A stretch of DNA of 64,000 bases, taken from positions 683,759 to 747,758 of the forward strand of contig SJOL01006485.1 in assembly GCA_004794785.1 (NCBI GenBank), given 5' to 3'. Every line of letters starts with the position of its first letter. Within the stretch, counting starts at the first letter, position 1. This document shows, piece by piece, positions 35,917 through 48,320 of the stretch. The position numbers were made by a program, and so were the translations under genes. The stretch comes from Opisthorchis felineus (Eukaryota > Platyhelminthes > Trematoda > Opisthorchiida > Opisthorchiidae). The notes beneath the pieces are model-generated. The model searched no databases. It saw nothing but the letters and a program-made list of their open reading frames with translations, and was not told the DNA's origin.

Positions 35917-36240
35917 TAGTCCTCGAGTTTCGTCGACCTTATGTTTTACTTGAACCTGAATTGGACAGATTTCGACAAATACACTCATTTGCAAATCAAT
36001 TTGGTTTTGACGGGAGACTCACCTGGAACCCAGCTGAATCTCTCGTTCACGGTGTTTTTAAGCAACTGAATGTGCTGCACCAGGCTGCCTCGTGTTCCAG
36101 TTGGCACGATGTTCGAGATACCGCGATACATGTATGGATACTTGTATAAAAACATCATAAACGAGAGATTCAGCTGGGTTCCAGGTGAGTCTCCCGTCAA
36201 AACCAAATTGATAAGCAAATGAGTGTATTTGTCGAAGTTT
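35917..36240. repeat. Family I repeat with near-perfect 90-bp inverted arms
   Basis: The right end of a loop unit and a linker (35917-35970, 'cctcgagtttcgtcgacctt') lead into the left arm 35971-36060. The right arm 36147-36236 is its reverse complement at 85 of 90 positions. The 86-bp spacer (36061-36146) is the centre module. This is the best preserved copy in the window and the reference for the arm sequence. Confidence 0.9.
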
Positions 36241-37063
36241 GGCAGTTCATTACAAGTAGCATTGGAATGGTATCTGAAATTTGCCAACCACCCATCATGG
36301 GTTTTACCGTGTTCTGGCGCTCATGAAGTGGCCCCGGGCACGAATTTCAATGTTTTTGCCTTGAAAACTAAGTTGTTCATGAGCTGAATATATCACTCGC
36401 TTGCTTACTCAGTCAATAAAAGAGGTCGCTCCAGGGTTCATCTAGGCCAGTGTTTATGACGATTAATTAAAGGAGACTCCTGGAGATTCACTAGAAGTTC
36501 ACTGGTGCTTTTACAATTTGGTATGAAAGTAATGATGAAAATGACAACTTGAAAATCGGGAACTACACTAACCTTATCAGTTCCAAACGGGTCGAGACGG
36601 GCATTAGGAGAATCCCTATGGGTATTCCTATGCTACCCATGAGCTACAAAATTTCAGTTTTTTGAATCTCGGCCTAATTGCACCTTGGGTCAGCCACTGA
36701 ACTCTTTGGAGTTTCACGATCATACCAATCTGGTCCGTAAATAAGCCTCGGATGTGTGATAAGTAACCGAAAACGGTTCTGTAATTTTAAAGCATCCATA
36801 TGGCGACCCAGCCAGGAAAACCCAAAAATCGGACTCTCAGTCGATGCAAACAATGCATTCGCTGGTTTGCTGTTCAGCTGGTCCGGGAAAACCATGCACA
36901 TGTCTGGGTAGGAACATGTTGTTGATCCGCTAGGGCATTTAAACCAGGTAAGTATAGTGTGCGCTGCTGGGGTTGTCCAAATTCCAATAAGTCGAGCTTA
37001 TAACTTGATATGATCTAGCATTAGCGACGCTCTAATCACCCTTAATTTTGATTTTTGATTGAC
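36241..37063. other. Intergenic DNA, no gene recognised
   Basis: Short frames only, and no domain or repeat match. Confidence 0.5.
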
Positions 37064-37100
37064 CAGAATAATAGCACTAGAACAGGAGGAGGACTGTTTC
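37064..37100 (+). repeat. Family II terminal fragment
   Basis: 'agaataat' followed by 'cactagaacaggaggagga' and 'ctgtt' matches the right terminus of the long copy (60927-60961, 'gaataattgcgccagtgcag' then 'gaggaggactgttc'). It is only about 37 bp and may be a solo end. Confidence 0.5.
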
Positions 37101-37506
37101 GGAGAACATGGTGTGAACAGAAGTTTAACTGGTCTGGCAGCTTCCCGAAGATGTAAGCTCATAGGTTTCGTTTGCGTATAGACCGACTTACCTCCAATCT
37201 TGATGTCGAGCCGATTGATTCTTTCAATTCCCCATGCCTACGGACGGGAGACAGCGCCTCACCTTTGCGAACGATTTTCTGAACAGGTCACGGTTATTTA
37301 CTTCTTACAATATCAAATAAGCGAGTTCAGAATCTCGAAGTGCTTTTGGATGCCGTTAGATGGCAATCAACTCTTTTCAGACAAAAACGTATTACCGATG
37401 TTTCACATGATATAATTTGCAAAGTTCGACGCACTCAGCCGTTCAGTCTTCGTAGAGCTTTTAGGATATATATATAATATATATTATAATATATTCATTA
37501 CTGTCG
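37101..37506. other. Intergenic DNA ending in an A/T-only run
   Basis: No gene. A 30-base run of A and T only (37466-37495) lies immediately before the truncated LINE copy and may mark its insertion point. Confidence 0.5.
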
Positions 37507-38345
37507 TCGAGACCTGAACGACATATACACTACGTTTCCGGGTTCTCGACTGAATTTACGCACACTGTCCATTCCATGTCGGATTAAATGGAATGATGAA
37601 ATCCTGAACACAGAAGTACTTTGAACAGCAAACCCTTTTGGTGTTCAGTGAAGTTTGAGGCGAAGCCAGTTGGGCTGGTTAAACCATTTGCAACAAATGA
37701 CCGAAACTCGCATACAAAACAACTTGTTTACGGCCGGTTGAAGGATGGAGTTCGAAACCGAGGAGACTTGAAGTCCCGTTACTAGGGTGACCTCCAAGTA
37801 AGATTGAAAATCTCCAACTCCCATTACTCCCATTTTATGCCGTGTGACGACATGATACTCAACAGAAGGGCCTGGAGAATGGTGATCCACGCAGGCGTGA
37901 GAAGCTTTGAGAGGCGACACGCTTAAGTAGTGCAGAACAAGGGAGCCTTTCGCAGGGGCTTGTTTTTCCCAATGCAGCCTCAATCTTGTCTCGCGTAACG
38001 TCCAGACGCATACACCTTGGTAGGATCGGACTTGTAGTCACCAGTATACATGCCACTTCACCTGATAAGCTTAACCACCTAGGGCTCAGGTAAGTTTGTT
38101 CTATTTCTAATGGATGTCAGCCCAACATTATCATTTTGAGGATAACAACAGCAACCAAATGGTAAATTCATTGCCTCCAGAATATCCACTACAGACTTGA
38201 TGGGGTGTTGATGGTCGACCATGGATAACACTTGTACGGTGCTATAGTGAGGGAGGTGCGGTATTACACTGAAACGTAAAGGAATTGACGGATGACGCCG
38301 GATCGTCGATGATAAGCAAGTAACTGGTGCCGGTCCCCACTGCTA
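37507..38345 (+). mobile_element. 5'-truncated second copy of LINE B (reverse transcriptase C terminus and 3' UTR)
   Basis: It is colinear with 53855-54665. Shared landmarks include 'atttacg-cacactgtcc', 'gattaaatgg', 'caacaaatgaccgaaa' (37690), 'atgatactc-acagaa', 'gataagcttaaccacct' (38066), 'aagtttgttc' and 'gcggtattacactgaaacg' (38257). Coding is destroyed by stops and indels. Copies truncated at the 5' end but sharing the 3' end are the hallmark of target-primed reverse transcription by LINEs. The A/T-only run just upstream fits an endonuclease nick site. Exact 3' end and target-site duplication were not determined. Confidence 0.8.
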
Positions 38346-41300
38346 TTTCATCAGTTTTAGGACAGGTGATGGCTTACAGTAGGCCATCGTCGGCCATGTT
38401 ATCCCCTGGGGTTCACATAAGCGTCAAGGGCTTACGCGCTCAGGCCAGATCGACTGTGTATTCCTTTTGTGTGCAGACGTATAGTGGTTTGACTATTGTT
38501 TGACCAGCTAATCCGACTGGGATGCCAGCCAACTACAAGCCCTAAAGTAGATTTAAGAAAGAAAAAATGTTATGGTTGACCATAAAAGTTCTAACGCACT
38601 CCTTGTCAAAGTCCTCCTCTACGAACCCGTATGTTGTAACAGACACCAACAACGAAGTCATGTGTGACTGCGGCGTTTTATATTACCGGCTATTTTCTCA
38701 GCTGCTTTAGTGGCGCCACTCGCACAGTAGAGTTCTTCTGTCGAAGAGCCGGAAATAAATCGTGGAAGACGGAACATTTCGAGGATTAATCAGGAAGCGC
38801 ATTTGCTCCATTCCTTGGAGTTATCCTGTGTTCATTTGAATGCTACAATCAACTGTCTGTTTCCGGAATCGACTGCCATCCCAAACTACGTTCTTCAAGC
38901 TAATTAGACCGACGAAAAAAACGGACTGGCATGATTGGTCAAACGCGGATATTTTAGTGGACAAGTATTCTGGTACGGGACAGAACGGATGCCAGTTTGA
39001 GCGCGCACTTGTTTTGAATTTGATGGTTTACTGCATCTTTCCAGTGCATTCTTATCGTACTGTTCGTCCGAGGATATCCGACAGGGGAAGGATGCACGTG
39101 GACCAGCATGGATTGCATTCATCGTAGCATATTTCTAAATAGATTTCCACCGAAATTTGTCAAGCTATCATCACTAAAACTAGCAGACAATAAAGAGCAG
39201 TGCACCAGATTTGGTGGAATCCTTTACAGGGCGAAATCTCGACTGAAGAGTTAAAAAGCTGGAATACTCCCGAGTGCACAGTTTTTGATACGAGCAACTG
39301 GTGAAGTCTAATAGCCATTAGACTCGGAACATGTGTTAAGCTGTTGGTGCCGAAAATCGCGCATAAAAGCTGCTTAAACAACGCAGAAATTTATGAACTC
39401 TCGCTTACCCCTATAAGTAGTGCACAAACTCAGGCGCACAACGGATTACACCTTAGCATGTCATCTGACACACTATTTTACACAATCTGTTGGCTAGTCC
39501 CTATCTACCATCATAAGCTGGCTATACCGGGTCAGTTAATAAGCGTTTCTCCCATTGCTGAACCCTTTAGGGGTGCTTATGAAGTGACGAATAGAGAGAA
39601 GAACGCTGGGGAACAACAGAGCTCCCAATGCGACAGGGAAGGACTATATATATATGGACTGTTGGATCCACACCTACTGACCGTTTTGCTTGGTAAAGTG
39701 ACAGGATAGGCTAGCGGACATTGGCTGTATGACGAGATACAAGTTCCTCCCAGTTCACATAATCTTTCTCAGCATCACACGATGAACAAACTATAGAGAA
39801 CCGGATGACTTGGGATTCCACTGTGAAGTATCACGCAAAAATGTTTTCTGAGGTGAATGAGTGAACGTCCTGAAGAATGAAAGCTCATAAGGGAACCGAA
39901 CAAATTTACGTAAGCAACAGAGGAAAGCAATATGGATTAAGTAATTTTAGAGATAAAAGTTCACTGAAGCATTAGGAACTCAAGAAGTTAGGAAGGGACA
40001 AGATCCTCAGAAAATTTGTCATGGTGATGCCGATAGTAGAATACAGGAATTACCGACGTAGCAGGGTGATTAAAAGCTGACGGTGATAGATGGCAAGTCG
40101 TTTCACTTTTTTACTTATTTGAGGTTTATGCCCTTCAAAGATTGAACCCTAGTTGCAGTTGTGGCAAAGCAAATTGATAGACTGCGTAAGCAAGCAGATG
40201 AACCGGGCTGGTACCGTGGTGCGCACCCACAGGTGAGAAATGAACGGAACTCTGAAGACAGGAAAGAAAAGATACTTTCTACTGTTTAACAGAACGTACG
40301 ATGTGAACCACGAATACGCAAGAAGTAACCTTTTAGTGCACAAATTTAAACGGGTACCGACAAGAGATCAGATTATCAATGACAGCACAATTCGACGAAC
40401 GTCACAAGACTGCATCCTGGGATAGAATTTCGTCGTCAGATGACACCTCTGGTCCCACAGGATCTGACTAAAATTGTGAAGCTGTCTGGGTGCAAGCCAC
40501 TTATGGGAACTGTGACAAAAGTCTGGAATGTCCAGTCCGCTCAGTTAGTTTGGGACACTCAGAGACTAGCATTGTCTTGCCGGAAGAATGGAGCATGCTT
40601 CCATAATGCATTTTGGAATCCGAACCGCCGGAGGGGGAAATTGTAAGACATAAATACACAGGACTCTATCTGGGTCACCCCATTTCTCCGATTAAACTCA
40701 GACTGGAGTATTCAATTTTGTATTAGATATCAACCAGCCATTTGTTAACTGAATTTGTGATTGTTTTCGATTTGATATTCGTACACCTCTTAAAACGTCA
40801 TACCGCTTGTTAGAAGCGTAAAATTTTCTTCAGAACAGTGCAGAACAAGTGCCAGCGACGTTTTAGACTTGGATGACACCTTTGTTGGGCACACCGTTGT
40901 GGTAAGCCCCCATGACAGCTGAGGGACGAAGAAAGAGACTTCGTGAACCAATGTAGTTGTGTGAGCCTCTAAACACAAGAAACACGGAAGCTAGGGATGT
41001 TGACGGATGCTTTGAACAGAACTAACAAAACAGAAATTAGAGGACCAATGGAGTTTGGAGCAGACCGTCTTCAGGTAATTAGGTAGCTGTGAGCGAAGTA
41101 GCAGTGTGTCTACAGTCGAACGCGTGCATCACAACTATTTTTACCTACCCCTTTTCGATTAATTAAGTGCGTGGTAGTGTGGTAGCATCTGATGGAAAAA
41201 CGGAAAGACGGGGATCTTGTGTTGAGGAGCCTCATCTGACTTATGGCGTTGGAATAGCAACATGTGGTTCAGAGATCAGGATGGTATAACGAGAGAAGTC

Positions 41301-42989
41301 TGGTTAGGTGGCTCGGTAACTCAAACAGTCTGACCAGGCCTCCATCTGAGGGCCCTCGTGAGTTTCTGGGCTCGCTCAAAGAGTGCTAGCCAGATAGCTG
41401 GCATACTCCTGTCAGACCTGAAAAGCAGCAGGTTGGGAGCTGAATGCGAAGCTGCAAGATTAGTCCTTGCCTAATGTTTCAGAATCGCACTGGATTAGAC
41501 GCGAAGATATTCAAGACGTAACAGTTTAAATCTAGGCACGGGAACTAAACACGCGATCTTTGACGGAGCGTGATGTTGCACCAACAGTGCAAAGCTTTCC
41601 TACGATCGTTCAGAGTTGTGATTGCTGTGTGATGGTTCATGGGGAGATGCCTTCAGTGAAAGTGCGGATTGTGGGTTAAGAGACTGCTTACTGCTGGTCA
41701 GTCATATCCGGGGATACAACATCTGCTGGTGGTGTGAAGCCGGTGGGGTCAAGCTTCTCTACAATTTAAGGAACCGATGCTTAATAGAGTGCACCAGAAC
41801 CAACTCACACTTCCAAGTAGAAGAAAAAAGGGTTCAGGGGAAACAGTGATGTGTATTCATTAGGAATGGCGATGTGAACGATGGTAACAAGCTGCACAGC
41901 ATCGTTTGGTCCTTTGTCTTCTGTAGCCGCATCATCAAGTATCGACTATTCACTATGCCACCTCTTTCCAGAGTCTGTAGCCACCAAGATTATGATGTTT
42001 ACTTGGATCCACCCAGACACTTGATCGAAGAATGCGGAAAGCTGAGTGGGAGTTCCGGAGATATGAAACTTGTTCTCAAAAGTATGCATTACCAGCACAA
42101 AGTGAACAGGATCCTTTTTTCACTTTCGAAATCACCCTCCCTACCTGTGTATCCGTGTAAATGGATGACACAGGAATTGTGCCATTTGGAAAGAGCGGGC
42201 GTTCGACAACGAAACTACTCTGACCTGAGGAAACGGTAACACAACTGGCGATCCATTTTAGCGAGAGAGGTGATCATGGAAGTCTTTCCCATCCTCTGCA
42301 AGTGGGTAGTTTCTCAAAACCTGAAAACCGAGCTCTAGATCCCGTACAAATCATGCTCAGAAGAAGGCAGAGAAAAACTCGCCGAGCGCACATTATTGGT
42401 TCCACCCTATTTGTGGCTAATCGAATGAAGCAAATCCTCACAGCTCGCACCACTAGAAGTTGATGCTTATACAAAATCTCTCATTTATTCATCATGTGAA
42501 GTCTCACTTAATTTAACGTGAAGACGCAATTGTTCTCTACCCCACCTCACCCACTTTTAAAGACATCCACCGCCAGACAAATCATTTCACTCAGTTGCCA
42601 AGAGTGTTGCATTGGTTGTATGTTTTTACTCTAACCGAAGAAGCACTGCGTGTCCCCTGACCTTTGTCGGTCGCCCATGCCTTTACGACTGGATTAGAGA
42701 TAGGTCATGCGCTACGTTCCACAGTGTGACGTCTGTCTAACAAAATCGATCATACAGACTAGACTGGTTTGGGGCTTCACGAACCTTTGATAAGATAACA
42801 GAGAGAACCTGAGGTAGCACTGAAATAAAAACTCCAGAACACATGGTGGCTGCGGGGGGTTGGCTGTCTCCTATTAACTGATAAATCTAACGTTGCACAA
42901 TCTGACCCCCAGCTGTCCTGTTGAATCCAAGACTGAGAAGGGATAAAAGAATAGACATCACCTTGTTGTGACGGTTTAGGTGCCCCAGC
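38346..42989. other. Intergenic DNA, no gene recognised
   Basis: There are several frames of 60-120 codons (for example 39344-39709 and 41874-42239), none with a domain I recognise. The segment 41870-42240 stays open for 121 codons and is Leu/Ser/Lys rich; it could be another decayed element. Confidence 0.4.
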
Positions 42990-45900
42990 GATCCGTTGAG
43001 CTAGATTGGGAATGTCCGTGTGATACACATAGTCTCTCGTGTCAGGTTGGTCAATGGTCTGTCTGGTCAACACGGTCTCCTGGCCCTCCATGGTGGGGTC
43101 TGGAACGTGTGTGGCAACATGTTTTTCACAACTGGCAATGCAGTGGCATTGCCGGCAAATTACTTTTGCCTTGAGATCCGGCTTTCGAGCCAAAGGCTTT
43201 GATGGAGGACTCTAGTCACCCTTCTGTCTAAGTATGGGTTCCCTGGCAGTATTCTAGCCGGCGTGCAACCATGATTCCTACAACTAACAGTAGTCTCATG
43301 CTACATCAACAGTAGTTTGGTGTCATCAGCCGGGTCGCCTTACCTGTTGCATACAGCTCGGCGCGTAAGCAAAAACGGGCTACTGCTGACGCTTCTCTTC
43401 TTTCAGTTAAAAATGCTTTTTTCTTTCGCTTCTGCCTACCACATTTACAACTCCCTCGTTGTAGGCCAATCATTTAGGACTGATGACCTCCTTCCTCTGG
43501 CATCGGTTTCGGTCGCAACCCCTGCATATCATCAGGCGCCGACAGTTTCAGACATCCCAAAACCAGTTTTCAAGCCTAGACGCCCCGTCTACCTGGCTGC
43601 TTTTATGTTTCGCACTCTGAAGCAAGCGTGACAACAAGCTGCTCTAGCTCTCACGCTGGATTCGCTTGATTTTGGTGGGTGCTACCTATCAGAAACAAGA
43701 GTTCAAGATGCTAGCGCAGTACTGAGCTCCCTACAGCATCAATCTCCACTTGCTTCCGGCCGTGTGCCTATGGCGATCCAGAAGCTGCTGAGGCGGGATG
43801 TGAAGAGGTTGGTATTGTCCTTAGTCAACGGGCGGAATGATTCTTGCTTGACTTGATGCCCGTTGATAGTCACCTGTGTGCTGTAGGCCTGGCAACGCCC
43901 ATGAAGGAGTCTCACAAGGGGGAAGTTGATCACCATCTGTTTGTCGTGTCTGCTTATACCCTAACTGACTGTAGCTCTGACATCATCAAGGCTTAGCGCA
44001 TTTGAGACTCAATTAGGTGGTCGATATGGATTGGACCCGGTACGTACGGACAATAGTGAACGATTGCTTCAGCTGTGTTTTGACCGCAGGCTGCTATTAT
44101 GCAGTACTAACTTCCGAAATAGCCGATGTCGTCTGGCCACCTGGTGTCCTCCAGCAGAGTGTCAGCTACGAACTCAAATTGATCATATCGCCATCAGTTA
44201 CCGATGGCGCTGATCAATGAATAACCGCCACTGGTTTTGGAACACTTGTGTGGATTCTGACCATGGGCTCTTCCGAAGTCGGTTTTTTGTTTGCTTTCCA
44301 AGGGTGGACAAACTGCTTAGCAACCCAGAGGCTGGCGAATTCCGAAGTTATATGACTTAATCAGAATCGTCTTCTGAGCTCTATTCGAACTGTTCTGTCG
44401 TCGGATGGGACTTCGTGCTGGAATGAGACCTTAACATTTTTGCAATGTGCAAGGAGTTTTGACTGTGGCACGGCGCTACCAGGTCCACTCAAGCACTGGA
44501 TATCAGACAGAACAGTGGCATTGCTTGAATCTTGGAGAGTTGTTCCCGCCGGTCCCCAAAGTATTTCAGCAGCAAGAAATTCAGCCGTCAAGTGAAATTC
44601 AGCTTGCGCCTTGACTTTGAAGCCTGCTGGACACGAAAATTAAGCATTGGACCGCTGGGAGAACACTGAATAAAAAGTTCTTGTGGCTGCCTGTTGCCAC
44701 TCATTTGCACCCTCGAACTGTAGTCGAATCCTGAACGGTAAATCTGGAGCCCCCTACGGCCTCTGAGGATTACAAATGTATGTGTTTTCTCAGTCGCCAC
44801 CCAGTTCCTGGTCCCGATGACCTCACACCCGCATTATTCTAGGATGGGGTTGAGCTCCTCACTCAGCGGTTGTGTTATCTATTTGTCAGCATCTGGGAAA
44901 AGGAGACTGTCTCAGACATCTGGAAAGAATATTGCACATTTTCAAAAACGGGCCTGTAATGAGTGCGGTAATCACAGGGAGATCAGCTTGACTCCCATCG
45001 TAATGATGCTGCTGGAGTCACTTGTCGTTTGCCACTTCATAGTGGTTCATGAAGTACTGGCTCAGTACTGGCACGCAGGATTCCGGCCTGGTAAAATTTA
45101 TGTTGACCGAATCTTTACACTCTATCAGTTGCTAGAACAACGCCATACATATAGACGTATTTTTGAACTTCCAAAGTTCATTGGACTCAGTTGACCTATC
45201 CGTTCTCTTTAACACGTTTGCCCATCAAGGATTGCCCCTCAGGTTTGTGAATACAATGTCCTTTGTATTCTCAGACTTCCGGGCACGGTAGTATAAGGAG
45301 AGCTCTTCAAAAACTTTCGCACGCAAAGCGGTGTCCGCCAGGGATGCCCAAACTATCTAGTCCTATTTAACTTCGTGATTGACGAGATAATGAGGCGAAC
45401 ACTGGAATTTTTTCAAGACATTGACGAAAGTCTTGTCGATCTGGAGAGGAAGGCGATTTTGGGTGAAGTGACCCAAGTCATCCCGCCCTTCGGTATGCGC
45501 TCTACACCCACAAAGAGTAAGGTCATGCTTCTGGGCATGGACTTCATAAGCTCACCACTTACAATCCAAGGAGAAGCACTTGAATTTGTGGAAGTTGTAT
45601 TAGTTCCGATTGTAGTGTGAAAGATGAATTTAATGCACGAATCACTAAGGCTCGGGTCGCGTTCACTAATTTGAGACACCTATGGCGGCAAAGCGGCATA
45701 TCCCGGAATCTCAAGGGACATGTGTATCAGGCTACAGTACGGGATGTTTTGTTGTATGGCTGTGAGATCTGGTCTGTTCGAGCAGCGGAACTGAGAGTTC
45801 TTCGTGCCTTCGACGACCGGTGACTAGGAACAACAGCTCGGTGTCAGCGAAACCTCAGTGAGGCACCTAGAAAGTGAGTGTTCGGTTGTGCAACCAGGGT

Positions 45901-46200
45901 TCCCATCGAAGAATTTACCCATCACCAGCTGCTTTGGTTAGGTCATATAGTACACATACCGAACGATCGGTTGACGAGGAGAGTGCTGTTCTCTGTGTCC
46001 GATTCTGAGTGGCCTAAGCAGAGCGCTGGTCAACATTTGACCTGGCAAAGGGATATGAAGGAGATTACGAAAAGTCTGGGTGACGTCGGTGCGACTAACC
46101 TTCCGGGATTGTGTCCGCGTGATGTCTCCTGTGCATGATTGGAGACACCGCAACATATGGCTGCTAATCGATGGCGGTTGCTTTGTTTTTGTCAGTTTCT
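42990..46200 (+). mobile_element. LINE A: decayed non-LTR retrotransposon (endonuclease plus reverse transcriptase)
   Basis: Protein motifs appear in the order expected of a LINE ORF2, in shifting frames. First come the endonuclease start (PRRPVYLAAF...RTLKQA, 43580-43628), an AY-type strand near 43945 and the late endonuclease motif TQIDHIAISYRWR (44165-44212). The reverse transcriptase follows with NECGNHREISLTPIV (44950-45005), GFRPGK (45080-45100) and SGVRQGCP (45327-45350), then the C-terminal LLYGCEIW block (45750-45775) and the LWLGH block (about 45930). The catalytic YADD segment is deleted: the protein jumps from SLVDLE to a VTQVIPP-like segment near 45440-45490. Many stops and frameshifts mean it is dead. 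The 42990-43300 part resembles a 5' UTR. The clade (RTE-like or CR1-like) is not settled. Confidence 0.85.
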
Positions 46201-47879
46201 AGTCAGAGTATAAAGGTGACTGTGTTAGGCTGGCACTAATTTCCTTCCCATCCACTTTTATCCTTTTCTTCACAATAAGGCTTTCAAATAAATTACGGCT
46301 GTATGGTAGCTGATCATCACTGTTGGACAATGATGTACTTTTCATCATGGGGATGATGAGAGATAAGATCAAGAGATAACTAATGTGCATGTGAACCAAT
46401 GGTGAAACTTGACTGTCACTACCGTTCTTCCTGATGCAGCCTTTCAACAAATCATACCAGTATTATGTACAATACAATAACTACTGCTCTGTATACCTTA
46501 TAAGCTTAGTTTATGCACTAGATCTGTGTGATTCATACATAACCGTCGCCTTTTCTTTTTGGCCCTTCTAGTGTTCATTCCTGTTGCCAAAGGTTGCCAT
46601 TTAAATTTCACATTCTGTGTACGGTTTGTGGTTCTCTTTAAGTCACCCACGTTCTGAATCACCAAAGGTATAAAGTAGAACAAGGCCAACAAAACGCACG
46701 AACCCTCAAGAGGAAGCGGAGATAGGCGGTGAAAGCCTAGAGGAAAGATGGACGACGGAGTTAAACAAAGATCGCACACTTGATTACAGGCAAATTTACG
46801 CCCCCTAGTAATGAATAACCATAGAGACACTGTTCTGCTATTTGCTTCGGAACGGATTATATGGAATCCGCAGATTTCCGTATAAACTGAATTTCCACTT
46901 TGCGTTTTTGTTTTATTTATTTCTTCGTCTCCGTAATCGCATTCCTACCCCCCCTCCCCACCGATCGAGAGAGCACATCGCCCCAAAGTCAATAACTTCT
47001 TCCCTGTTTATCATGTGACTGCCTCAATAAGACCCAGTACCTTCAAAAAAACATCCCAATGGAAACCAAACCAAATCATGTTAAAATCTCACTGCATCGT
47101 GCAACTCCATATCAATGACTGAATTTCGTCTGTGGACTTATCTAATCAATATTTACGCATGTAAAACTACTTTTTCAACCTGTCAACAAAAGGACGAAAC
47201 CTAGACTCTCATGCGAACATGACTGTACATAGCGTCTCCACTCCAGTTCAGCGAGGCAGATCGCAAAGATAATTTCTGTCGCCCTCTTGCTGTTCTTCTT
47301 TTCATCTGATTTGCGCACTCCGGCTTTTCATAGCGACAGTGATTAAAAGAGATGCTGCGTGCCACACAATTTTTTTCGGATGGCACGCACACATTCGAAC
47401 GCCACCAATAGCAATGCATTTCCAAGACTGTCTCATATGCGCTGGTCAGCTGTGCGTGACCAAGAAAGTCTGGTATTGCCTCCGCTAGATAAACATTCTG
47501 CAGGGCAAAATCTTTCTGGTTCAGAGCTAGTGATTGCTTTATGGTCTACGTGTCTCCACGAGATTCTACGCAGTGTGAATTTCAAATGCAATCTTAAGCC
47601 TTGTCTAAAGTCGACCAGCGGATAATTCCTAACCATCATGTGATTAACAACAGAACTGTCGTAGCTAGCAAGCCTAGCTTTTTTCTGGGATGTCTTCCGA
47701 AATTCTGCTTTTGCAGCAACATTCTTTTCGAGCGACTGTGCATACTTTCTACCTACGTTCTCAGATTTCTTTATAAGCTGGTCCCAAACAGGGTCATAGA
47801 AAGCAGATCAGGCGATCAGAGTGGTCCTTAGTCGATCCGAATCGAACGATTCAACAGCTGACTTGCGTTATTTTCCGAC
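46201..47879. other. Intergenic DNA, no gene recognised
   Basis: The 110-codon minus-strand frame at 46498-46830 ends in a basic stretch (RRAKKKRRRL) but lacks a recognisable domain. Frames at 47201-47640 are open on both strands. Confidence 0.45.
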
Positions 47880-48320
47880 TTAATGTGCAGCACCAAGGCC
47901 GCCCAATGTTTCAGCTGGTACGATATTCTGAGTAACGGAGCACAGTTTCTTAACAAAACACATTACTTACAATGTTGTTGAAAACTCCTCGACAGCCACT
48001 ACCGATTTCGCTCCTTTTGGGATTCATCAGCTAGGAGCAATACTTGAGTTTCCGTCAGCCTTTTATTTGACTTGAAAGTCAAACTGCATGTAATTTGAGA
48101 AGTACACTAACTTGCAAATTAAGCTGGTGTTAATGTGGACTCATCTGAATCCCTCGTTTATTGCATTCTTCAAGTAGCGCGTCAGGAAGATATACTTTGA
48201 CATTTCAAACATGGTATCAAATGTAAAATGAAGTGGACTTGTGCACTCAGTTGAAGATGGACTCAGCTGAGTCCCTTGTTAACACCAAAGTGGCTTGCAA
48301 ATGAGCATATTTCCTAAGTT
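47880..48320. repeat. Family I repeat: centre, loop unit, linker, arm, reversed arm
   Basis: The centre ('gtgcagcaccaaggccgccc') leads to a 'cattactta' junction, the loop unit ('gttgaaaactcctcgacagc' to 'gagtttccgtcagcc'), the linker ('ttgacttgaaagtcaaac'), a forward arm ('ctaacttgcaaattaagctg') and a reversed arm near 48255-48315. It is more diverged than the 36 kb copy. Confidence 0.7.

Noticed and set aside
42777..43193. 138-codon minus-strand frame with a CRQCHCIASCEKH stretch that looks like a metal-binding motif
   Set aside because: It lies opposite the probable 5' UTR of LINE A. The Cys/His spacing fits no zinc-binding family I know.
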